DNA of 64,000 nucleotides from Methyloversatilis discipulorum (GCF_018780585.1 NZ_JADMJL010000003.1:1-64000); one strand, 5' to 3'; positions 44,754 to 54,344 are shown, numbered from the stretch's first letter. Notes: generated from the letters alone by a model not told the origin. Made by a program: numbers and translations.

Positions 44754-45412
44754 ACGGACACACGGACGCACTCACCGCGATCTATCCGCTGCTCGCCGGC
44801 CTGTCGCCGGAGGCGCGCGCACTGATCGAGAAGGAAGGCCGCGCGATGGAGGTGCCGGCCGGCACCCGCATCTTCGACGAGCACCAGCCCTGCGGCGGTT
44901 TTCCCTTCGTGCTCGAAGGCCAGGTGAAGGTGGCGAAATCGTCGGCCAACGGCCGCGAGTTGCCGCTCTACCGCGTGCATGCCGGCGAAACCTGCGTCAT
45001 ATCGAGCGCCTGCCTGCTCGGCCACATCGATTACAACGCGCACGCCGTCGCCGAAAGCGCGGTCAAGCTGCTGGTGCTGCCGACCTCGCTGTTCGACCGC
45101 CTGCTGTCGGAGCCCGCTTTCCGGCAGTTCGTGTTCGGCCTGTTCGCCGAGCGCGTGGCCGAACTGATGCAACTGGTCGAAGCCATCGCCTTCCAGCGCC
45201 TCGACCAGCGCCTGGCCGCGCTGCTGCTCGGCCACGGTCAGACCCTGCACACCACGCACCAGCAACTGGCCGACGAACTGGGCAGCGTGCGCGAAATCGT
45301 CAGTCGCCTGCTCAAGAGCTTCGCCGAACAGGGCCTGGTCGCGCTCGGCCGCAACCAGATCGACATCCTCGACCCGGCCGGTCTGCGCGCGCTGGCCGCC
45401 GAGCGCAAATAG
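44750..45412 (+). CDS. Crp/Fnr family transcriptional regulator
   Basis: 220 residues. An N-terminal cyclic-nucleotide-binding-like beta roll (about 25-125; GTRIFDEHQPCGGFPFVLEGQVKVAKSSANGRELPLYRV) and a C-terminal winged helix with HQQLADELGSVREIVSRLLKSFAEQGLVALGRNQIDILD. The FNR N-terminal cysteine cluster is absent, so it is not an iron-sulfur oxygen sensor of the Fnr type; two Cys in ETCVISSACLLG could sense something else. Ligand and targets are unknown. Confidence 0.9.
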   Translation: MNGHTDALTAIYPLLAGLSPEARALIEKEGRAMEVPAGTRIFDEHQPCGGFPFVLEGQVKVAKSSANGRELPLYRVHAGETCVISSACLLGHIDYNAHAVAESAVKLLVLPTSLFDRLLSEPAFRQFVFGLFAERVAELMQLVEAIAFQRLDQRLAALLLGHGQTLHTTHQQLADELGSVREIVSRLLKSFAEQGLVALGRNQIDILDPAGLRALAAERK

Positions 45413-45430
45413 GACGGCACTGCACATGAC

Positions 45431-46198
45431 ATGAACAGCACCGCTCTGCCCGACGTGGAGGGCGGCCTGTTCGACGCCCACCTGCACATCATCGCGCCTG
45501 GCTTTCCGCTGATCCCGAACCAGGGCTATCTGCCGGACTTCTTCACCGTCGACGACTACCTCACCCGCGCCAGGCCGCTGGGCATCACCGGCGGCGCCGT
45601 CGTCTCCGGCAGCTTCCAGGGCTTCGACCAGACCTACCTGCTCGACGCCCTCGCCCGCCTCGGCCCCGGCTTTGTCGGCGTGACACAACTGCCGGCCAAC
45701 ACGCCGGACGACGTCATCCTCGACCTCGATTCAAAGGGCGTGCGCGCCGTGCGCTTCAACCTGCAGCGCGGCGGCTCGGAAGACGTGTCCCAGCTCGAAC
45801 GGATGGCGCTGCGCGTGCATGAACTGTGCGGCTGGCACGTCGAACTTTACGTCGCCAACCGCCACCTCGCCGGCCTGCGCGACCTGCTCGCGAGACTGCC
45901 CAAGGTATCCATCGATCACCTCGGCCTCACGGCCGAAGGCTTCGACGATCTGCTGTGGCTGGTCGAGCGCGGCGTCAAGGTGAAGGCGACGGGTTTCGGG
46001 CGGTGTAGCTTCGATATTGCAGAGGCGCTGCGCCGGATTGATGCAGTGAATCCGGAGGCGTTGATGTTCGGGACGGATCTGCCGTGTACGCGGGCGCCTA
46101 GGGTGTTTGAGGAATCGGATATCGAGGTAATGAACCTCGCCGTCGGGACGCAGGAAATATTCGGACGAAACGCGGTTCGCTGGTATGCCAACACTTGA
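45431..46198 (+). CDS. Amidohydrolase-2 (TIM-barrel) family protein
   Basis: 255 residues. FDAHLHIIAPGFPLIPNQGYLP gives the H-x-H metal motif at the end of strand 1; later IDHLGL and FGTDLPCTR supply the His and Asp of the PDC/ACMS-decarboxylase-like amidohydrolase family. It resembles 2-pyrone-4,6-dicarboxylate lactonase-type hydrolases, but the substrate cannot be assigned. It starts 19 bp after the Crp/Fnr gene. The last 60 codons are less GC-rich than the rest. Confidence 0.85.
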   Translation: MNSTALPDVEGGLFDAHLHIIAPGFPLIPNQGYLPDFFTVDDYLTRARPLGITGGAVVSGSFQGFDQTYLLDALARLGPGFVGVTQLPANTPDDVILDLDSKGVRAVRFNLQRGGSEDVSQLERMALRVHELCGWHVELYVANRHLAGLRDLLARLPKVSIDHLGLTAEGFDDLLWLVERGVKVKATGFGRCSFDIAEALRRIDAVNPEALMFGTDLPCTRAPRVFEESDIEVMNLAVGTQEIFGRNAVRWYANT

Positions 46199-46282
46199 CT
46201 CTGAATCGCCCCCCGTTAAGCCCGACTCTGAGGCAGGTCAGGAGCCCAGAGACACAGGTGCAATTCCCTCCGATCAAATCGT

Positions 46283-46573
46283 TCAAGTCGAGAGTCGCTC
46301 ACAAACCGACGTCAGCCACTCCCTGTATGTCTGTGAATCAGCACGAGGCTCGTAGTAGCAGCCCAGCCTCAAAGCCATTTCGCGAAGCTCGTCCTCGCTC
46401 TTTGTGTCGAACAGCAACTGTCTGATTTCCTTGACCGCGACCGAGACCTCGTCGGTAGGCCACTCATCGAGATAGCACTCAACCGCGGCTGTCGCGGTGT
46501 CGTGGTCAGACTTCCAGTCTTGGTGAAAGTAGCCCGCTAGAAGATCCTTCAGGTGTCGATACTTTTCACTCAT
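46283..46573 (-). CDS. CdiI-like immunity protein for the RNase A-type toxin
   Basis: 96 residues, acidic and helical: YRHLKDLLAGYFHQDWKSDHDTATAAVECYLDEWP followed by VAVKEIRQLLFDT and LRLGCYYEPRADSQTYREWL. The AGYFHQDW start is characteristic of a CDI immunity family (CdiI_2-like) found beside RNase A-fold toxins. Its start overlaps the end of the exoprotein gene by 8 bp, as expected for toxin-immunity pairs. The GC content is visibly lower than in the neighbourhood. Confidence 0.8.
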   Translation of the reverse strand: MSEKYRHLKDLLAGYFHQDWKSDHDTATAAVECYLDEWPTDEVSVAVKEIRQLLFDTKSEDELREMALRLGCYYEPRADSQTYREWLTSVCERLST

Positions 46574-49500
46574 GGATCGGAAAACCTGTGTGAATTCGAT
46601 AGCCGTTCGGCATGGCCGCGTCGCGTCTAATGATTAATCTGATCTTGTTTGTATCTACCGCTTGAGCCATGCCTCTGCTGACAGTGATTCCGACAGGATC
46701 CGACAGCGTGTGCTCGACAATTACTTGAGGCTTTGACCCTGCCAGCCATGCATTGATCTCACCCTGTCGGGCATCCAGCGCTGTAGAGATGCTTTGTTCC
46801 GCAGTAGCTCGATCATAGAAGGACGAGGAGCCTGAGATATGCGGCTCATCCGCTAAGCGCTTTATCAATGCTGCTTCTGACTGACCAACATGTTTCAGCA
46901 GCAAGTGGCCGCCTGCTCTCTCATGCGCCTGCAATCCGCCGCCGGGAACAAGCCGGCTGAATGCAGCTTGTCCGCTTGCGGCATGAATCGCATTATCCAC
47001 ACTCCCATCCGCCCATCGCAGCAGCTTCTGCCCTCCAACCTCGATCACCCGCGCAACGAACTGCCCCGCCAGCGTCGTCAGCACCGCGCCGACGGCCAGA
47101 TCCTCGGGGCCTGGCAGCAGCAGCGATGCGCCGGCCGCGGACAGCACGACCACTTTGTCGATGTTCTGCGCGGTGTTGGCGCCGACGTAGTGGCTGCTGC
47201 CCTGCGACGCAAACTGGTAGGCCTCGGGGTCGGGGGCGAAGTCCTGGCGCACGACTTCGGCCGACAGCGGGCGCGCCATCAGGCGGTCGAACAGGGCCAG
47301 GTTGTAGGCGATGGCGTCGGCACTCTGCTGGGCGCCGAGCCAGGGGTTTTCGGGGTCGATGCCGCCGGGAAGCTGCGCACCCATGCCGAGTGGCATGGCC
47401 TCGGTCATCAGACGGTAGTACTCGGTACAGAAGCCGGTCGTTTCGCATGCGATACGTGCTTCGGCCAGCGCCCGCTTGTTCGCCTGCGACAGCTGTCCGA
47501 AGTCGGCGTCGACCGCCTGCAGACAGGCGGCGTCGCCACCGCAGGCGTTCTTCGCACTGGCGTAGCGGTCCTGCTCCGGGTGCTTCAGGAAGTTGAACAG
47601 GGTCACGTTCTGCGCGGAGAACGCGCCCGCCAGCGGATCGCCGCCGGCCGCATCGGCGACGGCACCGCCGGCCATCATGCTGAACGCGGTCAACAGCGCA
47701 TGGCCGTGCGCCGTTCCGCTCAGGCCCAGTGCGTCATCGAGCGGACGTTCGATCAGCGTTGCGGTCATTGCGCCCAAGGCGCCTGCCATCGGGTCACCGC
47801 CGCGCGCGGCTTCGGCGAGTGCGCCCAGTGCGCCGTGCGCGAGCAGGTGGCCGACGCTGCCATGCTCGCCGAACACGCCGTCACCGATCCGGCCTGCACC
47901 CAGGGCTGAGGCCTGATTGACAGCCGAATAGAGCAGCGCGGCTTCGAAGCTGCTGCCGGTCACCTCGCCGATCAGACCAGAAGTCAGCGCTCGGGCGGCG
48001 TAGCGCTGCAGGGGATCGTTGAAGGTCGTTCCGGTCCATTGTGCGGATCCGGCACTCAGGCCGGCAGCCAGGCCGCTGTTCAGCGCGTTGCCGATGTCGA
48101 GGCGACCGCTGGCCACCATCTGGCCGACTGACGACGAGATCGTCTGCGTCACGAAGGCGCTGGCCACGGTGTTGCCGAAACCGGCCGCGCCCGCCGAGGA
48201 GGCCGCCGCGAAGGTCGAGCCGGGCGACGCGAAGCTGCCGATGAAGGTCGATACGTCCACGCCTATCATCGAGGCGACCAGGAAGCTGGTCGCCAGCCCC
48301 ATCACGTCGCTGAAGCCGAAGTCCTTCTCGAAGCGGTAGTGCAGGTCATCGCGCGCCACATCGCGCACGAAACGGCTGCCCAGTTTGTCGGCCAGCTGTG
48401 CTTCGAAGGCCGCACTGCGCTGTCGCGTGTCGTCGACGCCGTCGCCGAGCAGTCGGAACTCACCTGACAGGGACTGGATGCGATCGATGTCCAGCGCCCA
48501 CTGCGCCGCCTGCATGAAGCCGCCAGCCTGCACCTGGCTGCCTTCGACGATCAGCGTGCCGCCGTCGACCTTGAATTCCTCGTAGTAATAGGCCGAGCGC
48601 TTGCGGTTCAGCAGTTCGTCGGCGGTCACCGACAGCGTTCCGTCCGACAGCACGAAGCCGGTGTTGTCGACGGTGCTGCCGACGATGACGATGCCGACGT
48701 CGGCATCGAGCAGACCGCCCGGAATCACCGCAAGCTGAGATTGCCAGTCCTCCGGCAGATAGATCCACGGACGCAGTGCGCCGCCCCGCTCGACGTACCA
48801 GAGAATGGGCGACTTCAGCAGCGCCTGCTGCGCCTCGCCGAGCGCCGACCCCATCGGAATGCCGTGCTCGACGGCGAAGGCGAAGCCGTTCGCTGCCAGC
48901 AGCGTGCGCTGCTGGGCCTCGGGCGATTGCCCGGTGAGCGGATCCCAGCTCAGCCCGGGCAGTATCCAGCCACGGTGCGTGGTCGCGAGCAGCGCGTTGC
49001 GCAGCGCTGCCGCCTCTTCCTCGGGCGTCAGCGCGAACGGCGCACGGCTGGCGAGGTCCGCCGGCAGCAGGCGCATCAGCGCTGCACCGCTGTAATCGCC
49101 CGGCGGCACCGCAAGACCGCCGTGGGTGCCGTAGGCCGCTAAGTCGATGGCGGCCGGCGGCAGCGACAGCTCGGCGGTCCGGTGGTAGTAGTCCGCGACC
49201 ACGTCAAAACCGTTGCGGATGTGATCGGCGCGTACCGCGATGCTGCCGGCGTGGATGCTGCCGGTATTGACGAAGGAGGACAGCGCCGCCGGAACGTTGC
49301 CCAGGCTGCCCGAGCGCTGGTCGATCAGCCGGGCGAGCGAAGCCAGCAAGAGGGCTGAGCCGTCCACCGACGGGACCGGGGCAGTCGGCGGAGGCGTGCC
49401 TCCACCCGGCGTTCCGCCAGCGCCGCCATCCGGAGGCTGGCCGACGGAAAAGTCCGCCCCGGCCTGGATGATGCCCGGCAGCACGCCCAGCTCGACGCTG

Positions 49501-51575
49501 CCGGATGCGTTGCGCATCCAGTCGATCGGGTCGAGACAGACGTCGGTGGCGACGTCGCAGCTGCCGTCGTCGCCGAACTGGGAGTCCGGATCGATCAGCG
49601 AGTAGCGCGAGGACCAGGTCGCGCCGTAGCGCCTGTCTTCGTTCAGGAAGTCGGGTGCCGTGATGTCGATGCGTCCGCCCGCGAGCACGCGCGCGCCGCG
49701 ATTGACGAAACGCTGCGCGCTGACTGTCAGGTCGCGTCCGGCCACCATGGTCGCCGGCGCCGCCGGCTGTTCGATATCGGCGCTGCAGACGCCGGCGTAC
49801 TCGGTTCGGCAGCCGTCGAAGTACTCGTAAGCGACCTCGACATGACGGCTGGCGACCTGTGTTTCGTTGCGGACCTCCTTCGCCACGATGGTCAGATCGC
49901 GGCCGGCTTCGATCACCGATGCATTGGCGAAGCGTGCGTCGAGCACAACATGCAGATCACGCCCGGCCGCCAGCGTGTCGCGATTGACATAGTCGTCGGT
50001 GCCCGACCCGCTAGGGGTTGCCGTGCCCGCGAGCAGTTGCATGCGCAGCGTGTCGTGGTCGCTCAGGATGTCCGGCGCGTCGAGCAGGTAAAGATCGCTC
50101 GCCGCACGGAACAGCCGGCCGCTCACCTGTGGCGGCTCATGTTCATCAGGCACCGGCGCGAACAGGAAGAGGTCGCGCCCGGCCGACGCGTTACCGGACG
50201 CAGCGGATTGCTGCGGCTCCTGCCACAGGAAAAGATCGCGCGCCGCGACCAGCGTGCCGCCCTCGTTGTCAGCCGCGTTCACGAACAGATCGAGTCCGGC
50301 CGACATCGTGCCGGCGTTGAGCATCCGCACCGGCGCCCGCTCGTCATCAATCGCGCGACTGGAATGAGCGCCGGTCAGATGACGGCGATGATCGGGCACG
50401 CGCACCGTTGCAGCAGCTGCGTTCATCGTGCCTCCCGAGCGGATGACGCCCGTGTTCAGGCCCATGCCGAGACCGGACATCGACAGCGCGCCGCCGGCCT
50501 CGATGCGCCCGGCGTTGCGCAGCGCCGTCCAGCCGTCAGAGTTGTCGCCGACGAAGCCCAGACCGATGTCGCCGTCCGCGCTCATGCTCGCGGCCGCCGC
50601 GAGATCGAGACCGGTGCCGACAAACTTCAGATGGCGGCCTGCCTCGACCGACGCGGACAGCGCGGAGTCCATGGCGCCGATGTTGTAGAACTCGACGTCG
50701 CGCCCCGCGCTTACCGCGGCGTCGAGCAGCACGGTCTGGCGCGACGCGATCAGGATGTCGGCGGCCGCGAGCAGCGGCGCAGAGGTGCGCACGCCGATGT
50801 TCTCGCCCATCGCGATCAGCTGGATGCTGCCGGCGCTGACGGTCTGGCCGATGTCGATGGCGATGAAATCATCGCTGCCCTGCGGATACGCCGCGAGGTC
50901 GTCCGGGACCAGCGACATGCCGTCGACCACGGCCCGGCCGGCGAACAGGTTTGCGTCGCTGGTCGTACGCAGCTCGCCGCGCGTGCGCACGGTCTGCGCG
51001 ATCAGATCGATGCGCGCCGCCAGTGCGGCCAGTCCGTTGGTGCCGATGTCGATGCGGCCACCGGTCACGTCGAAGCGCAGTGCGTCGTCGGCCCAGACCG
51101 GCCGACCGGTCGTCAGCTGCACGTGCTGCGTGCCGATGAAGCCGCAGCCGTCGCAGGTGATGCCGTTCGGATTGGCGATGACCAGACGCGCCGCTTGCCC
51201 GGCCACTTCGATCTGTCCCAGCAGCGCGCTCGGTCGATTTCCGGTCACCTCGTTGACGATGAGGCTCGCCGCCGCACCGCCGAGATTGGGATTGGCCACC
51301 AGCGCGCCGGCCAGCACGGAGTTTGCGCCCGTCGGCGCGTTGTTCAGCACAAGGCCACGCGCCGGCACGTCGAAGGCCGACCATCGGTTGTGCGAGGTGC
51401 CGCGCGCGTCGGCGGCCACGATATCGACGACCGATACGCCGCCGACCGACCCGACGCGGGCCTGCTGATGCGCAGCGGCGGTCACGTCCGGCGTCAGGTC
51501 GGCACGCACCGGCAGCGAAGCCATCAGCATGACAACGGACATCCATGCCGACAGGCGGCGACGGATCGAACGCAT
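46566..51575 (-). CDS. TpsA / CdiA-like exoprotein with RNase A-like C-terminal toxin
   Basis: 1669 residues. Extended signal peptide, then the TPS/haemagglutination activity domain (about 25-250; LVIANPNGITCDGCGFIGTQ with the paired cysteines), a region of haemagglutinin-type repeats, a glycine/alanine-rich DUF637-like stretch (about 1130-1330), and a C-terminal toxin (last about 120 residues) with AHERAGGHLLLKHVGQSE, SSSFYDRATAEQSI and GYRIHTGFPI, the pattern of bacterial RNase A-like CDI toxins. No VENN motif was seen. It is short for CdiA. ATG at 51575 is chosen for AGGAGG at ideal spacing. Base composition drops over the toxin part. Confidence 0.88.
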   Translation of the reverse strand: MRSIRRRLSAWMSVVMLMASLPVRADLTPDVTAAAHQQARVGSVGGVSVVDIVAADARGTSHNRWSAFDVPARGLVLNNAPTGANSVLAGALVANPNLGGAAASLIVNEVTGNRPSALLGQIEVAGQAARLVIANPNGITCDGCGFIGTQHVQLTTGRPVWADDALRFDVTGGRIDIGTNGLAALAARIDLIAQTVRTRGELRTTSDANLFAGRAVVDGMSLVPDDLAAYPQGSDDFIAIDIGQTVSAGSIQLIAMGENIGVRTSAPLLAAADILIASRQTVLLDAAVSAGRDVEFYNIGAMDSALSASVEAGRHLKFVGTGLDLAAAASMSADGDIGLGFVGDNSDGWTALRNAGRIEAGGALSMSGLGMGLNTGVIRSGGTMNAAAATVRVPDHRRHLTGAHSSRAIDDERAPVRMLNAGTMSAGLDLFVNAADNEGGTLVAARDLFLWQEPQQSAASGNASAGRDLFLFAPVPDEHEPPQVSGRLFRAASDLYLLDAPDILSDHDTLRMQLLAGTATPSGSGTDDYVNRDTLAAGRDLHVVLDARFANASVIEAGRDLTIVAKEVRNETQVASRHVEVAYEYFDGCRTEYAGVCSADIEQPAAPATMVAGRDLTVSAQRFVNRGARVLAGGRIDITAPDFLNEDRRYGATWSSRYSLIDPDSQFGDDGSCDVATDVCLDPIDWMRNASGSVELGVLPGIIQAGADFSVGQPPDGGAGGTPGGGTPPPTAPVPSVDGSALLLASLARLIDQRSGSLGNVPAALSSFVNTGSIHAGSIAVRADHIRNGFDVVADYYHRTAELSLPPAAIDLAAYGTHGGLAVPPGDYSGAALMRLLPADLASRAPFALTPEEEAAALRNALLATTHRGWILPGLSWDPLTGQSPEAQQRTLLAANGFAFAVEHGIPMGSALGEAQQALLKSPILWYVERGGALRPWIYLPEDWQSQLAVIPGGLLDADVGIVIVGSTVDNTGFVLSDGTLSVTADELLNRKRSAYYYEEFKVDGGTLIVEGSQVQAGGFMQAAQWALDIDRIQSLSGEFRLLGDGVDDTRQRSAAFEAQLADKLGSRFVRDVARDDLHYRFEKDFGFSDVMGLATSFLVASMIGVDVSTFIGSFASPGSTFAAASSAGAAGFGNTVASAFVTQTISSSVGQMVASGRLDIGNALNSGLAAGLSAGSAQWTGTTFNDPLQRYAARALTSGLIGEVTGSSFEAALLYSAVNQASALGAGRIGDGVFGEHGSVGHLLAHGALGALAEAARGGDPMAGALGAMTATLIERPLDDALGLSGTAHGHALLTAFSMMAGGAVADAAGGDPLAGAFSAQNVTLFNFLKHPEQDRYASAKNACGGDAACLQAVDADFGQLSQANKRALAEARIACETTGFCTEYYRLMTEAMPLGMGAQLPGGIDPENPWLGAQQSADAIAYNLALFDRLMARPLSAEVVRQDFAPDPEAYQFASQGSSHYVGANTAQNIDKVVVLSAAGASLLLPGPEDLAVGAVLTTLAGQFVARVIEVGGQKLLRWADGSVDNAIHAASGQAAFSRLVPGGGLQAHERAGGHLLLKHVGQSEAALIKRLADEPHISGSSSFYDRATAEQSISTALDARQGEINAWLAGSKPQVIVEHTLSDPVGITVSRGMAQAVDTNKIRLIIRRDAAMPNGYRIHTGFPIHE

Positions 51576-51589
51576 GCGGACCTCCTGTC

Positions 51590-52318
51590 TCACGGTCGCG
51601 AGCCCATGGCTTCGTGGACGATTTCCACACCCAGTGCGCGCGCCTGCGCCAGCGCCGATTCGCGCAGGAAGAGCGCGCGCAGCGTTTCGCGCACGCTTTC
51701 GAACGACGGCCGCTGCGTATCGCGCACCGCTTCGAGCAGCACGAGGGCCCAGCTGTCGGTCAGCGCCAGTGGCTCGCTCACCTGACCCGGCGTGAGCCGA
51801 GGCAGCACATGGGCAATCTCCAGCGGCAGACCGTTTGTCCGACCGTGGGTCGGTGGCAGGACAAAGCCGACCCAGCCCAGTTCGCCGCCACGGGCGGCCG
51901 ACGGCACGCGGGACAGTTCACCGGCAAGCTGCGCGAACGGAACGCCGGCCTTCGCACGCTCGTGCGCAGACCTCACGGCGGCAGCGTCGTCGCTCTGCAG
52001 CAGCCTGATGCGGTACTCCTGCGGTCCCGTCCTCCCGAGCAGATCGCGATAGCGCGCCTGCAGCGCCTGTTCGCTCGGTTCGACGGGGCGGACGCGGCTG
52101 CCGACGTAGGCGTCGATCGCCGCCTGCCTCCGGTCAGGGTCGGAAGCGCCGGTGCCATCGTCGAAACCGGCTGCCAGCGCGCGCCGCCACAAAAGGTCGT
52201 GCGCAAGGGCCTGCGTCGCGGCGGCCGCGGCCGTGCGTTCGTCCGGCGGACTGGCGGCGGACACCGCTATCGCGAAGGTCAGCAGCGTGGCGCAGATCGA
52301 GGTTCGAACTGGGGTCAT
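51590..52318 (-). CDS. Parvulin-type peptidyl-prolyl isomerase within the TPS locus
   Basis: 242 residues. Signal peptide (ICATLLTFAIAVSAA), an N-terminal helical region and a PpiC/parvulin domain (about 110-205; YRIRLLQSDDAAAVRSAHERAKAGVPFAQLAGELS, GGELGWVGFVLPP, ALTDSWALVLLEAV). Probably a periplasmic chaperone. It lies between the transporter and exoprotein genes (21 bp and 14 bp gaps), so it is probably dedicated to keeping the exoprotein unfolded or folding it during export. Confidence 0.87.
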   Translation of the reverse strand: MTPVRTSICATLLTFAIAVSAASPPDERTAAAAATQALAHDLLWRRALAAGFDDGTGASDPDRRQAAIDAYVGSRVRPVEPSEQALQARYRDLLGRTGPQEYRIRLLQSDDAAAVRSAHERAKAGVPFAQLAGELSRVPSAARGGELGWVGFVLPPTHGRTNGLPLEIAHVLPRLTPGQVSEPLALTDSWALVLLEAVRDTQRPSFESVRETLRALFLRESALAQARALGVEIVHEAMGSRP

Positions 52319-52339
52319 CGTGTGCTCCGTGCGCGTCCG

Positions 52340-53962
52340 TCAGATGGCATAGCCAAGGGCAAAGCGGAAGGTCCAGCCACTGTCGGGAAGCGCCTCGGGG
52401 CGGCGCAGTGGCGTGCTGATGACGGCTTCCCACACGAAGTCCGGTGTGCTGCCGCGCACACCGGCTCCAGCGCCCGCCAGGGTCATGCGCGGCCCGTCGA
52501 TCAGCCTCGTCGCGCCCTGATCGAAATGGACGAATGGCGTGGCCACCTGCATATCGCGGCCGAAAGCTGTCGGGAAGCGCACTTCGCAGCGCAGCAGGTA
52601 GCCGGTATCGCCGGCCACCGCCGCCTCGTCGAAGCCGCGCACCGTATTCAGCCCTCCGAGCAGTAGCTGCTCAGCGCCGGGCAGGCTGACGCCGGTGCGC
52701 TGCACCGTCAGTTGTGATGCGAATTCGATGTGCCCGCCGTCGTCCCGCGCCACGGCCGCAGCGGCCAGTGACCACTTCGCGAACTGGTAGTGGGTGTGAC
52801 TCGCCGGCAGTCGCTCCGCATCGACCTCGGCGCCGAAGGACCGCAGTCCGACCGACAGCGACGGCTCGACGAAGTACTGGGTCTGACCGAAGCGCCCGGT
52901 CCGGCTCCAGGCAAGGCGCGCCACCGTGCTGCGCCGCGTGTCGAGTTCGATCGGTCCGAGGGTGCGTGCGATGCGCGTGCGCTGGACGCTCAGATCCAGC
53001 GCGTCGCGTCGCCCTGCATCGAGCGCGAGTACGCGGTTCCAGCCGATGACGGCGGTCCGCGCCGAACTGTCGAAGGACAGCCCGGCAAGCGTGCTGTCCG
53101 AACGGGATCCGGACAGCGTCGCCGACCAGGTGTTGAAGCCATCGGGCACCGACAGCGACGCCAGCAAGGCCTCACTGTGGGCGCTGCGCAGGTGCATGAG
53201 CTGGATGTCCTCGATCAGACCGAGGCGATTGCCGAAACGCAGGCCGACGCGGGCGCGGCCGCTTCCGGTCGACCGCGTACCCAGGTTGTCCGCGCCGACG
53301 GACAGCGAGGTGCTCTGTCGCGGCTGCAGCGCGAGGTCGATCACGCTTCCTCCGTCCTGCCCGCCCGGCAGAACGCGCACCTGAGCCTGCACCATGCGCA
53401 GCCGGTTGATCTGCTGCACGCCCTGTTCGAGCGCTTCCTGCGTCAGTACGTCGCCGGCCGCCAGCGGAAAGGCACGGGTGACTGCCGACCGTGGCGCGTC
53501 AGCCGAGCGGATCGCCTCGACGCGGCCGGGCACGACCTCGATACGGAGCAGATTTCGCGCGGGGTCGAGGGTGACCAGCCGCGACCGGCTGGTGATCCAG
53601 CCCGCCTCGACCAGCCGGGCGTCCACGCGGCGAAGCAGCAGCGCGATGCGGCGCACGCCAAGCGGCACGGCAGAGAACTCGTCGGTCAGCGAGGCCAGCA
53701 CATGCGCCGGCAGCAGGCCTGCAGCGTCGATCTCTATCGATGGCCGCTCGATCACGACGCCGTCCTCGACGACCGAATCGGGACGCACGTGCAGCGCCGG
53801 AGCGGGTGCGTCCGCAGGTGGCAGTGCGTCGCGTTCCAGTCGCGAGCGCTCCGCGGCCTGACGCTGTTCGTCGAGCAGGCGCTCGGCCGGCTCGCGCGCC
53901 TGCACCGCGAACGTACCGAGCAGCGCAAGGGCGCAGCAGACGATGCTGTGGGCGAGCGACAT
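52340..53962 (-). CDS. TpsB (ShlB/FhaC/HecB family) outer membrane transporter
   Basis: 540 residues. Signal peptide (IVCCALALLGTFAVQA), N-terminal helix region rich in Arg/Glu, POTRA domains (about 75-210; the second with LNLLRIEV-like NLLRIEVVPGRVEAI and QGVQQINRLRMVQAQVRVLPG), and a barrel with the conserved L6 motif GLNTVRGFDE and terminal WTFRFALGYAI. It exports the adjacent exoprotein across the outer membrane. First gene of the locus; a good promoter lies 35-63 bp upstream of its start. Confidence 0.92.
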   Translation of the reverse strand: MSLAHSIVCCALALLGTFAVQAREPAERLLDEQRQAAERSRLERDALPPADAPAPALHVRPDSVVEDGVVIERPSIEIDAAGLLPAHVLASLTDEFSAVPLGVRRIALLLRRVDARLVEAGWITSRSRLVTLDPARNLLRIEVVPGRVEAIRSADAPRSAVTRAFPLAAGDVLTQEALEQGVQQINRLRMVQAQVRVLPGGQDGGSVIDLALQPRQSTSLSVGADNLGTRSTGSGRARVGLRFGNRLGLIEDIQLMHLRSAHSEALLASLSVPDGFNTWSATLSGSRSDSTLAGLSFDSSARTAVIGWNRVLALDAGRRDALDLSVQRTRIARTLGPIELDTRRSTVARLAWSRTGRFGQTQYFVEPSLSVGLRSFGAEVDAERLPASHTHYQFAKWSLAAAAVARDDGGHIEFASQLTVQRTGVSLPGAEQLLLGGLNTVRGFDEAAVAGDTGYLLRCEVRFPTAFGRDMQVATPFVHFDQGATRLIDGPRMTLAGAGAGVRGSTPDFVWEAVISTPLRRPEALPDSGWTFRFALGYAI

Positions 53963-53996
53963 GTCCGGCGACGACCTCGTTCACGAAGATCGCGCA

Positions 53997-54025
53997 ACTA
54001 TCCATATGTCATTTTCCGATGTCAA
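53997..54025 (-). promoter_or_regulatory. Sigma-70-like promoter of the TPS/CDI operon
   Basis: On the minus strand TTGACA (54020-54025) is followed after exactly 17 bp by GATAGT (53997-54002). Transcription would start near 53,990, about 28 bp before the tpsB ATG. The -35 box is a perfect consensus and the -10 box matches at four of six positions. Confidence 0.6.
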
Positions 54026-54141
54026 CAGCCCTGTACGGACAACCGCCGGGGCCGTGCGCTCGCTGTGTAACCTGGGTCACTGAAGGCGGATGACTCCGCG
54101 CGGACCATGGCGTCACACCTTACTTACTCGGGAGAACGATC

Positions 54142-54339
54142 ATGAAAAGCAATGTGGGCGGCATCGACAAGATCCTGCGCATCGTCGTCGGCGCCGCGCT
54201 GATCGCGCTGGCGGCCATGGGCCAGATCGGCGTGTGGGGCTATATCGGCGTCGTGCCGCTGCTGACCGGGCTGTTCAATTTCTGCCCGGTCTATCCCTTG
54301 CTGGGCATCAGCACCTGCGGCATCCGCAAGGACGCCTGA
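54142..54339 (+). CDS. DUF2892 family small membrane protein
   Basis: 65 residues: KSNVGGIDKILRIVVGAALIALA, then GVWGYIGVVPLLTGLFNFCPVYPLLGISTCGI. The two helices and the FNFCPVYPLLG motif are typical of DUF2892 (YgaP-like membrane) domains. In YgaP this segment anchors a rhodanese, but no rhodanese is attached here. GGGAGAACG lies before the start. Convergent with rsmA. Confidence 0.88.
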   Translation: MKSNVGGIDKILRIVVGAALIALAAMGQIGVWGYIGVVPLLTGLFNFCPVYPLLGISTCGIRKDA

Positions 54340-54344
54340 GGACG

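Noticed and set aside
46261-53962. A fully classical CDI locus named cdiA/cdiB
   Set aside because: Gene order includes a parvulin, the exoprotein is short and no VENN motif was seen, so neutral TpsA/TpsB names are used while keeping the toxin-immunity call.
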